The notes beneath the pieces are model-generated. The model saw nothing but the letters and a program-made list of their open reading frames with translations. It ran no database searches and was not told the origin of the DNA. 64,000 bases of DNA from Lactonifactor longoviformis DSM 17459. GTDB lineage: Bacteria; Bacillota; Clostridia; Lachnospirales; Lachnospiraceae. The stretch's first letter is position 1, and the number at the start of each line of letters is the position of its first letter. A program made the translations under genes and the position numbers. Shown here piece after piece: positions 46,862 to 55,099 of this stretch. The stretch is taken from NCBI RefSeq assembly GCF_900129135.1, contig NZ_FQVI01000021.1, positions 1 to 64,000 on the forward strand, read 5' to 3'.

Positions 46862-49372
46862 CTAACGCCGCTTACCCGGGATCCATTTACCGCTGCTGTC
46901 TAGATAATAATCACCGACCCAGCCTGTAGCCATATCTCCCTGCCGCCTAAAGTAATACCAGTCCCTATCAATTTGCAGCCAACCGATTGCCATAGCGCCA
47001 TAATTTTTCAGATAGTACCATTGTCCATTTTTATTGAGCCATCCAGTTTTCATTAAGCCGCTATCCTGAAAGAAATACCATTCTCCATTTATACTGCTCC
47101 ATCCCGTTGCCATAGCACCGCTGTTCCACATATAATACCAGCCACCGCCTGACTGCATCCATCCTACAGTCATAGCACCACTATTCTTCAGATAATACCA
47201 TCTATCTTTGTCATAAATCCATCCTGTTGCCATAGCACCACTATTTCGTAAGAAATACCATTCTCCGTTTATACGCTCCCATCCGGTTGCCATGTCGCCA
47301 TTGCTCCGCAAATAATACCATATATTATTCTCCTGGAACCATCCAGTTATCATTGATCCATCTTCCTGAAAATAGTACCAATTCCCTTTGATAAATTCCC
47401 ATTTAGTACTCATGGAACCATTTGCTCTTAGATAATACCATTTATTAAAAAGCTTTTTCCAACCAGTTGCCATTTTTCCATCGTTGTTCATATAATACCA
47501 TATGCCATTTACATCAATCCAGCCTATCTTCATCGCTCCGTCATGATATGCCCCAAAATAATACCAACTATTGTCAATATACTTCCACCCACTGGCCATG
47601 TATCCTGATTCATTAAAATAATAAGTTTTATTATTTATCTTTTTCCAACCATTTGTAACGTATTTACCGTTTACCAATTGATACTTCCATCCGCCTGGTT
47701 CCTCTATCCACTTCTCTTGAACAGGATTAGGAACCCATGTTCCATCTGTGTCAAAGTAATTTCCAGCTACCCAGCCTGTCTGCATTTGCCCACTCGCATT
47801 AAAATAATACCAATTATTGTCAATTAACGTCCAGCCTGTCTGCATTATTCCATCTTTATCTAAATAATACTTATTATTCTTTTCAATTATCCACCCTGTC
47901 CTTTTATGCCCTTTGTCATCCATTAAATACCAAAAGCCGCTTTCGCTATCCCTAACCCAAGCTGAAATCACTGCATTAGGTGAATTATCAAAATAATACT
48001 CGTTACCATTCAAGGATACAAAACCTTGGTACGGAAATTGGTAACCATCCCTATAGCAAGTATAGTAAGGGCTGCCGTTACACTCCCAGAAGTAAACCTC
48101 GTCCTCCGAAACATTAGTTGTTATTTCTTGACCACTCAAGTCAAATATTACAGCATCATAACTGCTTACCATGTTTGCTACACTATATAACCTGGTTCCA
48201 TTGTTTTCTGCAAGATGACGGATAGACTCCATCCTCTCAGCTGAAACCGTCAATGTTGAATAATACCCTGTCTGTACTAAATAGTCTGGATTTAGCGCAT
48301 ACAAATATTCGGGTGTATTAGAACTAGAGTAGCCATGATGCCCCAATTTTAAAATATCAACCTCACCAATATAGGGAATCAATTTCAGTTCATCCCCATC
48401 ATAATTTCCGATGTCGCCGCCTAAAAATGCAGTATGGGCATTTACACTAACCTTCACTCCCAAAGAAAAATAGTTTGCATCAGGTTTCGGTGTGATTTTA
48501 TAATCATCGGAATAATTTACAACCTCCAGCTGCATATCACCAAGTGTAAAATTGGGATTTCCTGTGGTTTTGGGATCCTTTTCCAATGTCGTCTGATTCG
48601 GATCTGCACTCTTAGACACAGGTACCCCTCTATCCTCAATTGTATCAGGTGCCTGTGGATCTGAATCTGCTAAGGGATCAACACCAAATTCTTCATGAAT
48701 CTCCTCCGGAGACATGTATTGATAAGAAACCTCGTTTTGTAAGTTCTGCCCTTCATCCCCTATTGTACTAGACTCTGCCTCTTGAGCAGGCGTGATCGGA
48801 GCATTTTTATCAAAATTCTGGATCAAAACAGATCCAGCTTCTTTCGCTGCTTCGATCAGCCGGTCATAAACATACAGATTATCCCACAAATTGCTTGGAC
48901 TGGAAATATACTCATCTTTATACTCCATCATATATACACGTTCCGGCTTAAATTCTTTAATAATATAAGAAGCTGAACCAATATGGTCGCTGTGAGGGTG
49001 CGTCCCTAAATAAAACTCAAAATTGTTTTCGTTCACTCCCACTGAGCGCAAATACTCAATAACTTGTTCCTCATATCCCTGGTTATACATTATTGTTCCG
49101 GATCGAATAGGATATCGGGGATCTGAGCCATCAGGATAGGCAGTGTCCTCCCCGGAGTCTATCATACCAAATCGCCCGTTGCTTTCTAATAATATTGCAT
49201 CATTCCATGCAGGAATTGCTATAAAATGTATTTTGGAATTGTCAATATCAGACGTTTCCTCTGCACGGATCTCTTGAGAATATCCAGTCAAGATAACAAC
49301 CAAGCCTAATATAAAACTTATCATTCTGCTTTTTCTACTAATCACTTTATTACCTAACACCCTTACTTTCAT
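46862..49372 (-). CDS. Secreted MBL-fold hydrolase with choline-binding-type repeats (Pce/CbpE-like)
   Basis: 836 residues. Signal peptide near the start (MISFILGLVVILTGYSQEIRA); the exact start is open, with a GTG nine codons in giving a shorter leader. MBL domain about 50-420: FGMIDSGEDTAYPDG, GTHPHSDHIGS, AFLGGDIGNYDGD, KLGHHGYSSSNTPEY. It holds an acidic insertion of about 70 residues (190-260). From about 450 to the end there are about eighteen wall-binding repeats. MBL plus choline-binding repeats is the build of pneumococcal phosphocholine esterase Pce; the neighbouring licD fits. Promoter at 49422-49450. Confidence 0.85.
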   Translation of the reverse strand: MKVRVLGNKVISRKSRMISFILGLVVILTGYSQEIRAEETSDIDNSKIHFIAIPAWNDAILLESNGRFGMIDSGEDTAYPDGSDPRYPIRSGTIMYNQGYEEQVIEYLRSVGVNENNFEFYLGTHPHSDHIGSASYIIKEFKPERVYMMEYKDEYISSPSNLWDNLYVYDRLIEAAKEAGSVLIQNFDKNAPITPAQEAESSTIGDEGQNLQNEVSYQYMSPEEIHEEFGVDPLADSDPQAPDTIEDRGVPVSKSADPNQTTLEKDPKTTGNPNFTLGDMQLEVVNYSDDYKITPKPDANYFSLGVKVSVNAHTAFLGGDIGNYDGDELKLIPYIGEVDILKLGHHGYSSSNTPEYLYALNPDYLVQTGYYSTLTVSAERMESIRHLAENNGTRLYSVANMVSSYDAVIFDLSGQEITTNVSEDEVYFWECNGSPYYTCYRDGYQFPYQGFVSLNGNEYYFDNSPNAVISAWVRDSESGFWYLMDDKGHKRTGWIIEKNNKYYLDKDGIMQTGWTLIDNNWYYFNASGQMQTGWVAGNYFDTDGTWVPNPVQEKWIEEPGGWKYQLVNGKYVTNGWKKINNKTYYFNESGYMASGWKYIDNSWYYFGAYHDGAMKIGWIDVNGIWYYMNNDGKMATGWKKLFNKWYYLRANGSMSTKWEFIKGNWYYFQEDGSMITGWFQENNIWYYLRSNGDMATGWERINGEWYFLRNSGAMATGWIYDKDRWYYLKNSGAMTVGWMQSGGGWYYMWNSGAMATGWSSINGEWYFFQDSGLMKTGWLNKNGQWYYLKNYGAMAIGWLQIDRDWYYFRRQGDMATGWVGDYYLDSSGKWIPGKRR
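46865..48022 (-). repeat. Tandem array of about 60-base coding repeats (choline-binding type)
   Basis: The C-terminal half of the Pce-like protein is built of about eighteen units of 19-21 codons with the pattern W(Y/F)(Y/F)L...G.MATGW. The DNA repeats are imperfect, so the array is old or under selection for variation at the DNA level. Confidence 0.9.
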
Positions 49373-49421
49373 AATCCATATTTAACCATTTCTTTTCAAC
49401 TTTATTTCATAATTATTACAC

Positions 49422-49450
49422 ATTATAACCTAGCATACAAGCAATTACAA
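49422..49450 (-). promoter_or_regulatory. Sigma-A-type promoter for the two wall-repeat proteins
   Basis: On the minus strand TTGTAA, a 17-bp spacer, TATAAT, about 45 bases before the ATG at 49372. Confidence 0.65.
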
Positions 49451-49549
49451 TCAATGTCTTTATTTTTGAGAGAAATTTAATTTTTCTTAATACTTTTTAA
49501 AGCCAGAAGTGTTATACTACTAAAAGACATTTTTTTAAAGGAGAAGTTT

Positions 49550-50908
49550 ATGTTACAAAATTTTAATGATGAACAGAAGAAAAGAATATGCCGGTTATTG
49601 GAAATTGCTTTCTTGGCATTTCTTTTTGTTTTTTATTTTATGTGGGCCTATCATCAGCCTTTTAACTCTGCACCAGATGAAAAGATGCGATACGACATAC
49701 CACAGTACATATACGAGCACGGTGCACTTCCTCACGGTGGCGATCCTGAGATACGGGATGAAAATTGGGGGATTTCCTATGCTTTTAATCCAATACTATC
49801 CTATATCTTCTCGGCACTATTTATGAAGATAACCAGTTTTTTTACTACCGCACCTTTCGCATTACTAATGGCTGCACGTACGGTGAGTGTCTTTTGGGGA
49901 GTGATAACTGCTTACTTTGTAATAAAAATATCTAAAAAGCTGCTCCCTATTGCTTACCGGGGATTATTTATTGTTCTTATTACACTGCTTCCTCAGATGG
50001 CATACTTATCTTCTTATGTAAATACTGATGCAATGGCTGTAACTTCCTCAGCTATTATTATTTATATGTGGATCCTGGGGCTGGAAACAAATTGGAATAA
50101 AAAGAGCTGTATCGGCTTGGCCGTTGGACTTGCACTATGTTCCCTTTCCTATTATAATGCTTATGGATATATTTTGTGCAGTATTTTCCTTTTTCTCATC
50201 TCCACATTATGTATGGGTGAAAAAAAGTTAAATTACTCCTTTATGCTAAAAAGGGGGCTGTTGATTGCCGGAATTGCACTTCTTTTAGCCGGATGGTGGT
50301 TTGTGAGAAGTTATATTATTTATGATGGAGATATCTTGGGCATGTCTACCAGCAAAAAATATTCAGAATTATATGCCGCTGACGCCTTTAAGCCTTCTAA
50401 TAGGGTTACATATAAATCTGGCGGATATTCAATTATCGGCATGCTGTTTAATAAAGGTGGTTGGATTGAAACAACCAAGTTTAGTTTTATCGGTTGTTTC
50501 GGATATATGGAACGCTATCTTGGCGTACGAACTTATGATCGATATATCTATTTAATAGCTGCAGGAGGATTAGGCGTATTATTAAGTTTTGTAAAATTAT
50601 TTCAGCCTTATAAAAATAAGCAGTGGATAAAAAGAAATGTACTCAATATTATTTTAGCTATAGCTATGGTAATACCAGTGCTGTTAACTATATACTATGC
50701 CTATGCTTCGGATTATCAGGCTCAGGGACGATATGTCATGCCGATGATAATTCCCCTGATGTATTTTACCATGGTAGGCTTAAAAAAAATATTGGACTAT
50801 TTTGTCAAGGCAGAACGGGTTTGGATTATCACTAATGTCTATGCAATTATTTTATTTATAACTGTAATACGTACATATACAAATGTATTTTTAACTATGT
50901 TTCAATAA
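49550..50908 (+). CDS. GT-C-type membrane glycosyltransferase, paralogue of 12844-14205
   Basis: 452 residues with the same landmarks as the first copy: MWAYHQPFNSAPDEKMRYDIPQYIYEHGALPHGGDPEIRD in the first outer loop, LLAGWWFVRSYIIYDGDILG, and DYQAQGRYVMPMIIPLMYF near the end. Extended -10 TGTTATACT upstream and AAAGGAG before the ATG. It is followed by the WecE-like gene after 17 bases, so the sugar it transfers may be the amino sugar made there. The rest of its cassette (SMR pair, GtrB-like) lies beyond the truncated intron. Confidence 0.78.
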   Translation: MLQNFNDEQKKRICRLLEIAFLAFLFVFYFMWAYHQPFNSAPDEKMRYDIPQYIYEHGALPHGGDPEIRDENWGISYAFNPILSYIFSALFMKITSFFTTAPFALLMAARTVSVFWGVITAYFVIKISKKLLPIAYRGLFIVLITLLPQMAYLSSYVNTDAMAVTSSAIIIYMWILGLETNWNKKSCIGLAVGLALCSLSYYNAYGYILCSIFLFLISTLCMGEKKLNYSFMLKRGLLIAGIALLLAGWWFVRSYIIYDGDILGMSTSKKYSELYAADAFKPSNRVTYKSGGYSIIGMLFNKGGWIETTKFSFIGCFGYMERYLGVRTYDRYIYLIAAGGLGVLLSFVKLFQPYKNKQWIKRNVLNIILAIAMVIPVLLTIYYAYASDYQAQGRYVMPMIIPLMYFTMVGLKKILDYFVKAERVWIITNVYAIILFITVIRTYTNVFLTMFQ

Positions 50909-50925
50909 GTTTAAGGAGGAACATT

Positions 50926-52053
50926 ATGATCGACTTTAACATCCCACCTTATGTGGGAACTGAAATCGAATATATAAAGATGGCTATAAAAAATAAGAAA
51001 CTTTGCGGCGACGGGCCATTCACAGGTAAATGCAGCAATTGGATCAAAAAAAATTTTCATGTAAATCAAGCGTTTTTGACAACCTCATGTACACATGCAT
51101 TGGAAATGGCGGCGGTGTTGGCAGATGTTAAAGAGGGGGACGAAGTTATAATGCCTTCTTATACTTTTGTATCTACCGCAGATGCCTTTGTTCAAAGAGG
51201 AGCCAAAATAGTATTTGTTGATATCCGCCCAGACACTTTAAACATAGACGAAACTTTAATAGAGGATGCTATAACACCTAAAACAAAGGCTATTGTTCCT
51301 GTCCATTATGCTGGCGTCTCTTGCGAGATGGACACTATTATGAGTATTGCCTCCCGCTATAAGCTCATAGTAATTGAAGATGCAGCCCAGGGGTTTGGCT
51401 CTACCTATAAAGGGGTCTCTCTTGGGACAATAGGCGATTTTGGATGTTATAGTTTTCATGAGACCAAAAATCTGAGTATGGGAGAAGGCGGAGCTATTGT
51501 TTTTCAAGATAACTCTTATCAGGAAAAAGCAGAAATTTTAAGAGAAAAGGGAACCAATCGAAGTAAATTTTTTAGGGGACAGATTGATAAATATACCTGG
51601 ATGGACTACGGTTCTTCTTATCTGCCAAGCGATATGAATGCCGCATACCTATGGGCACAACTGGAGGCAGTGGATATTATACAAAAGGATCGTATGGCAT
51701 CCTTTAATTTCTACCATGAAGGACTTCGCCCACTTATGCAGAAAGGTTATATAGAATTGCCATATATTCCAGAAAACGCAGAGCATAATGCACATATGTA
51801 TTATATAAAACTCCCTGATTTAGACTCCAGAAGTCAACTAATTTCATACCTCCGGGAAAAAGGTATCTTAAGCGTGTTTCACTATGTACCGCTGCATTCT
51901 TCTCCGGCTGGCAAGAGATTTGGCCGATTCCATGGGACAGATAACTATACGACAAAAGAAAGTGAACGGTTGATGCGTCTTCCTATGTATTATGGATTGA
52001 CACCGGACACGATAGAATATATAGTAGAGACTATTTTAAATTATTTTAGATAA
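50926..52053 (+). CDS. wecE: dTDP-4-amino-4,6-dideoxygalactose transaminase (WecE/RffA-like)
   Basis: PLP enzyme of the DegT/DnrJ/EryC1 family, 375 residues, AGGAGG 6 bases before the ATG. FNIPPYVGTEIEYIKMAI, FLTTSCTHALEMAA, MPSYTFVSTADAFVQRGA, EDAAQGFGS (Asp152 to the pyridine nitrogen), YSFHETKNLSMGEGGA (Lys181 Schiff base) and LPSDMNAAYLWAQLE are the WecE set. It would turn dTDP-4-keto-6-deoxyglucose from RmlB into dTDP-Fuc4N. It is in an operon with the GT-C gene. Confidence 0.9.
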   Translation: MIDFNIPPYVGTEIEYIKMAIKNKKLCGDGPFTGKCSNWIKKNFHVNQAFLTTSCTHALEMAAVLADVKEGDEVIMPSYTFVSTADAFVQRGAKIVFVDIRPDTLNIDETLIEDAITPKTKAIVPVHYAGVSCEMDTIMSIASRYKLIVIEDAAQGFGSTYKGVSLGTIGDFGCYSFHETKNLSMGEGGAIVFQDNSYQEKAEILREKGTNRSKFFRGQIDKYTWMDYGSSYLPSDMNAAYLWAQLEAVDIIQKDRMASFNFYHEGLRPLMQKGYIELPYIPENAEHNAHMYYIKLPDLDSRSQLISYLREKGILSVFHYVPLHSSPAGKRFGRFHGTDNYTTKESERLMRLPMYYGLTPDTIEYIVETILNYFR

Positions 52054-52059
52054 ATGATA

Positions 52060-52319
52060 GTTTATATGCCTTGATTTCAGAGGTATAGAGTCGGCGAGCA
52101 GAGCGTCGCTGACGGACGGTGCTCCTGCGGGGATTCCGGTTTTGTCTTAGACTCTCTTCGCGACGGAGGTGTCCCCGGAACCCAGTCCTTCCTCCTGTCC
52201 GAACCAGACAGCCCGTTGCCGCAGGATTCCTTTCACCGTCCCTCTGCCACCCACACCTGCCGTCTTAAATGCCCCTGAGCCGATGTCCAAGTTACACTCC
52301 TAAATCCCGATTAGCCAAT
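52060..52319. other. GC-rich, hairpin-rich stretch of unknown nature
   Basis: About 260 bases between wecE and the intron fragment are by eye far richer in G and C than the flanks. They hold many short inverted repeats and no convincing gene. Its two ends carry loosely similar inverted sequences (GATTTCAGAGGTATAGAGTCGGC-like and its counterpart on the other strand near 52310). It may be a structured RNA, a small non-autonomous element or the former host site of the intron. Confidence 0.45.
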
Positions 52320-53284
52320 AGAGTAGAGAAATCCGCAAAAGTTATCTCCCTCTCATTGAACCGTACATACGGGTCTCGTATACGGCTCTACAACTTATAT
52401 TCCAACATTTCTTAGATAATAATTTAAAGGATTGAGCAAACCAGCTCCGTCCTTTATTTTATTTTCAAGCATATCCGGACTTATAATGAAATTCACTACA
52501 TTCATTCCGCTTTGTCTGTACCAACCAAGCCTTGTATTTGCTACTTTATATATAGCTTCGTGGTCAAATCCATTCTTATTCTTTTGATTGAGATAGCTTA
52601 GGTTTCTATATATTGTCTTGGGCGTTTTCCATTGTTTTATCACAATCACTCTTATCTTGTGCCTAAGCCATGCCCCAAACTCTTCCATAAACTGTTTCAT
52701 CATTCCTATTCTAAAGTAATTAATCCAGCCTCTGACTATTTCATTCACTCGCTTTATTGTTTCTGCAAGCGGTCGTGCAACAGCTTTATTTCTTTTGAGG
52801 CATTCACTTAATTTCTGTTTTAACTTCTTTTTCTTTTCCGCGGTAGGTTTTACTTTCGATTCGCCACCATTTTTCAGAAATGTGATTCCGAGATATTTAC
52901 TCCTTGTAGGTCTGACTACTTTGGTTTTTGTGGCATTTACTTTTAGGAACAGTTTTCTCTCTATCCAGTCTGTGATGGATTTCATTACTCTGTTGGCTGC
53001 CATTTCACTTTTTGTGAATATCATTGTATCATCTGCGTACCTTGTAAATCGAAGTCCTCTTTGCTCCAGTTCCTTGTCTAATTTATCAAGATACACATTA
53101 GAAAGTATAACTGAAAGCGGTCCTCCCTGTGGCACGCCAGTCCTTGTTGCTTCTTCCAGCCCTTTCTCCATTACTCCTGCTTTCAGATATTTCCTAATCA
53201 GGTTTAATGTGGTGCTGTCATTCACTTGCTCTCTAAGAATTTGAATTAACTTATCGTGATTTACTTTATCAAAGAATCCCGTTC
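52320..53284 (-). mobile_element. 5'-truncated group II intron with RT remnant and domains V-VI
   Basis: On the minus strand the fragment begins abruptly at about 53284 inside the RT gene (reading GFFDKVNHDKL) and ends near 52320. Domain V is seen at about 52358-52388 (GAGCCGTA pairing with TACGGTTC). Domain VI (AGAGGGAGA pairing with TCTCT-A-CTCT, with a bulged A as branch point) lies just before the 3' end CTCTAT. Loss of the 5' half without the 3' end is what incomplete reverse transcription at integration leaves. It abuts the SMR gene stop by about 7 bases. Confidence 0.85.
52395..53284 (-). pseudogene. ltrA: Group II intron reverse transcriptase/maturase, 5'-truncated
   Basis: The open part covers the second half of the RT: GFFDKVNHDKLIQIL, TGVPQGGPLSVILSNVYLDKLDKEL, catalytic FTRYADDTMIF, KTKVVRPTRSKYLGITFLKNGG, then the maturase (X) domain (INYFRIGMMKQFMEEFGAWLRHKIR) to the natural end RNVGI. 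RT blocks before FFD, including most of the fingers and the start codon, are missing, so it cannot make a full enzyme. Confidence 0.88.
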
Positions 53285-53291
53285 ACTATCA

Positions 53292-53633
53292 CTAAGGTAA
53301 TGTGTAAATCACAATACCTGCAATTATTATTAGATTTCCAACTAATTTTCCTCTGTTTATCTTTTCTTTCAGCACCCCGACCGACAGCAATAAAACAAAT
53401 ACATAGGTAAATGCATCTATCACAGGTCCATATTTCATTTCAACCTGTGTATATGCATATGTATTTGTAAGCAAAACCGCAAAAAATATACCGTATGCAA
53501 CCACTACCCGCCAATTTAAATATTCAAATATAGGATGTTTGTAAGTTCTGTTCGCACTCTGTTTCAACAGTACCTGAGAGATTGCCGAAAAAAAAGTGCA
53601 CCCAAACATTAAAAGCATAAATAATCTATTCAT
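53292..53633 (-). CDS. SMR/EamA-type flippase subunit, second of pair (ArnF-like)
   Basis: About 113 residues from the ATG at 53633 (MNRLFML), behind GGTGG. Four helices; FSAISQVLLKQSANR, YTQVEMKYGPVIDAFTYVFVLLLSVGVLKEKINRGKLVGNLIIIAGIVIY parallels the first copy at 12147 (FSQVLLKKSAGK, VDFKNGPVVESLGFIFVMVLS). Overlaps its partner by 8 bases. The truncated intron lies immediately behind its stop codon. Confidence 0.78.
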   Translation of the reverse strand: MNRLFMLLMFGCTFFSAISQVLLKQSANRTYKHPIFEYLNWRVVVAYGIFFAVLLTNTYAYTQVEMKYGPVIDAFTYVFVLLLSVGVLKEKINRGKLVGNLIIIAGIVIYTLP

Positions 53634-53976
53634 ATCTCTGCACCACCAATACTCCAATGAATACTACACATATTCCAACTATATTATGTACCGAAAGACT
53701 TTCATGAAAAATGAACACCGCCCAGAGCTGAGACCAGATCAGATATACACTTCTATTGGCATATGCAGTAGACAAATCAAATCTTTTAATTACCTTCTGC
53801 CACGCAATTGCATAGATAAAACAATTTAACACCATTAAAAACAAAAATAAATATAATTTCCAACCATAGATACCGTTATTATTATATTCTATTGATGCCA
53901 GCTTTGAAAAAATACTGGTAAAAGAAAATAACAAGATATTTAAATGCAGCAATATATATTTTTTAATTCTTTCCAT
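53626..53976 (-). CDS. SMR/EamA-type flippase subunit, first of pair (ArnE-like)
   Basis: 116 residues from the ATG at 53976 (MERIKKY), set by GGAGGAACAT. Four helices with QKVIKRFDLSTAYANRSVYLIWSQLWAVFIFHE and a C-terminal NIVGICVVFIGVLVV. Same length and motifs as 12475-12825. With its partner it should flip the lipid-linked sugar made by the divergent GtrB-like enzyme. Confidence 0.78.
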   Translation of the reverse strand: MERIKKYILLHLNILLFSFTSIFSKLASIEYNNNGIYGWKLYLFLFLMVLNCFIYAIAWQKVIKRFDLSTAYANRSVYLIWSQLWAVFIFHESLSVHNIVGICVVFIGVLVVQRYE

Positions 53977-53993
53977 ATGTTCCTCCATTGATA

Positions 53994-54024
53994 CTTTTAG
54001 GTATCGAAAGATGTCGCCTAAAAG
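53994..54024. repeat. Inverted repeat in the leader of the SMR pair
   Basis: Arms CTTTTAGG and CCTAAAAG (8 bp, exact) around a 15-base loop, between the minus-strand promoter and the GGAGG site. It could be a leader hairpin affecting translation; no known riboswitch is recognised. Confidence 0.4.
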
Positions 54025-54040
54025 CATGGGCATACCTGTG

Positions 54041-54069
54041 ATTATAACATTCTTTTATACTTTCAGCAA
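54041..54069 (-). promoter_or_regulatory. Sigma-A-type promoter for the SMR pair
   Basis: On the minus strand TTGCTG, a 17-bp spacer, TATAAT. Back to back with the plus-strand promoter at 54091, so the two halves of the cassette may be co-regulated. Confidence 0.6.
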
Positions 54070-54090
54070 CCTTGCTCTGATCTTTTAGCA

Positions 54091-54119
54091 TTGACCCCAT
54101 CTCCAAAAAGTCGTATAAT
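54091..54119 (+). promoter_or_regulatory. Sigma-A-type promoter for gtrB-like/PLP/ATP-grasp operon
   Basis: TTGACC (54091-54096), a 17-bp spacer, TATAAT (54114-54119). Leader of about 40 bases to the ATG with AAGGAGG. Confidence 0.75.
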
Positions 54120-54162
54120 GTTTTAAAATGTCTTTATCAAGCTATATAAAAAGGAGGCTATT

Positions 54163-55092
54163 ATGAGTTTATATTCGGTCGTTGTACCAGTATATAATTC
54201 TGAGCATACACTGGACGAGCTTTACGGGCGTCTCCGCAAAGTTTTCGATGAAACAATGAAAGAACCCTTTGAATTAATTCTGGTAGACGACAGCTCCAGA
54301 GATAATTCTTATGACAAAATGCAGATGCTTCACCAGAAAGATCACCGGGTTAAAATTATACAGATGGCTAAGAATTTTGGTCAGCATCCCGCATTGCTAT
54401 GTGGCTTTCACTACGCAACAGGAGATTATGTTATCACTATGGACGATGATCTTCAGCACCCGCCGGAAGAGATACCGAAACTGGCAGCCGTGATTAAGGA
54501 ACGCTCTGACGTTGATGTCATTATTGCTAAATATGAGGGAAGAAAGCATAACGTTATCCGCCGTCTCGGTACCCGCGTGTCTGTGTACGCAACCTCTAAA
54601 ATGCTTAACAAGGATCCGAACCTGGAAATCACCAGCTTTCGGCTGATGCGGAAATTTATTGTAGATGCCATCCTGCAGATGAATGTAAGACTGCCTCAGA
54701 TAGGTAATCTTTTAGTGCAGACATCCAATCGGATTATCAATGTTACAGTTCATCACGACGAGAGAAAGTACGGAAAGAGCGGTTATACCTTCCGAAGGCT
54801 CATGCGGGATTTGATTTACGATATTACCACTCATTCCGCACTGCCCCTGATCATAGTACGTGATATTGGAATCATCAGTTTCTTTGCAAGTATACTTCTC
54901 GGTATTTTCTATCTCGTCCGATACTTCGTGTACGGCGTATCCGTAGAAGGCTTTACGACTCTCGTGCTTTTACTGGTAGCTTATTCCGGACTATCTTTGC
55001 TTGGCATCGGTGTTATTGGGCAATATCTCATGAATATCCTTAATGAATCAAGAAAAATGCCTAACTATATTGAGCGAAGGAAGGAATTATAA
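54163..55092 (+). CDS. Polyprenyl-phosphate glycosyltransferase, GtrB/DPM1-like, second copy
   Basis: 309 residues. YSVVVPVYNSEHTLDELYGRL, LVDDSSRDNSYDKM, MAKNFGQHPALLCGFHYATGDYVITMDDDLQHPPEEI and IIAKYEGRKHN form the GT2 core; HHDERKYGKSGYTFRRL precedes two membrane helices. Close in plan to 14389-15345. The operon with a second PLP enzyme and an ATP-grasp ligase, and the nearby WecE gene, make a 4-amino sugar a likely load instead of glucose. Confidence 0.88.
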   Translation: MSLYSVVVPVYNSEHTLDELYGRLRKVFDETMKEPFELILVDDSSRDNSYDKMQMLHQKDHRVKIIQMAKNFGQHPALLCGFHYATGDYVITMDDDLQHPPEEIPKLAAVIKERSDVDVIIAKYEGRKHNVIRRLGTRVSVYATSKMLNKDPNLEITSFRLMRKFIVDAILQMNVRLPQIGNLLVQTSNRIINVTVHHDERKYGKSGYTFRRLMRDLIYDITTHSALPLIIVRDIGIISFFASILLGIFYLVRYFVYGVSVEGFTTLVLLLVAYSGLSLLGIGVIGQYLMNILNESRKMPNYIERRKEL

Positions 55093-55099
55093 TGGTACT

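Noticed and set aside
46865-48022. Regular repeats that at first sight resemble a CRISPR array
   Set aside because: The repeats are in frame, imperfect and encode W.YY...G.M.TGW wall-binding units; there are no constant repeats with unique spacers and no cas genes.
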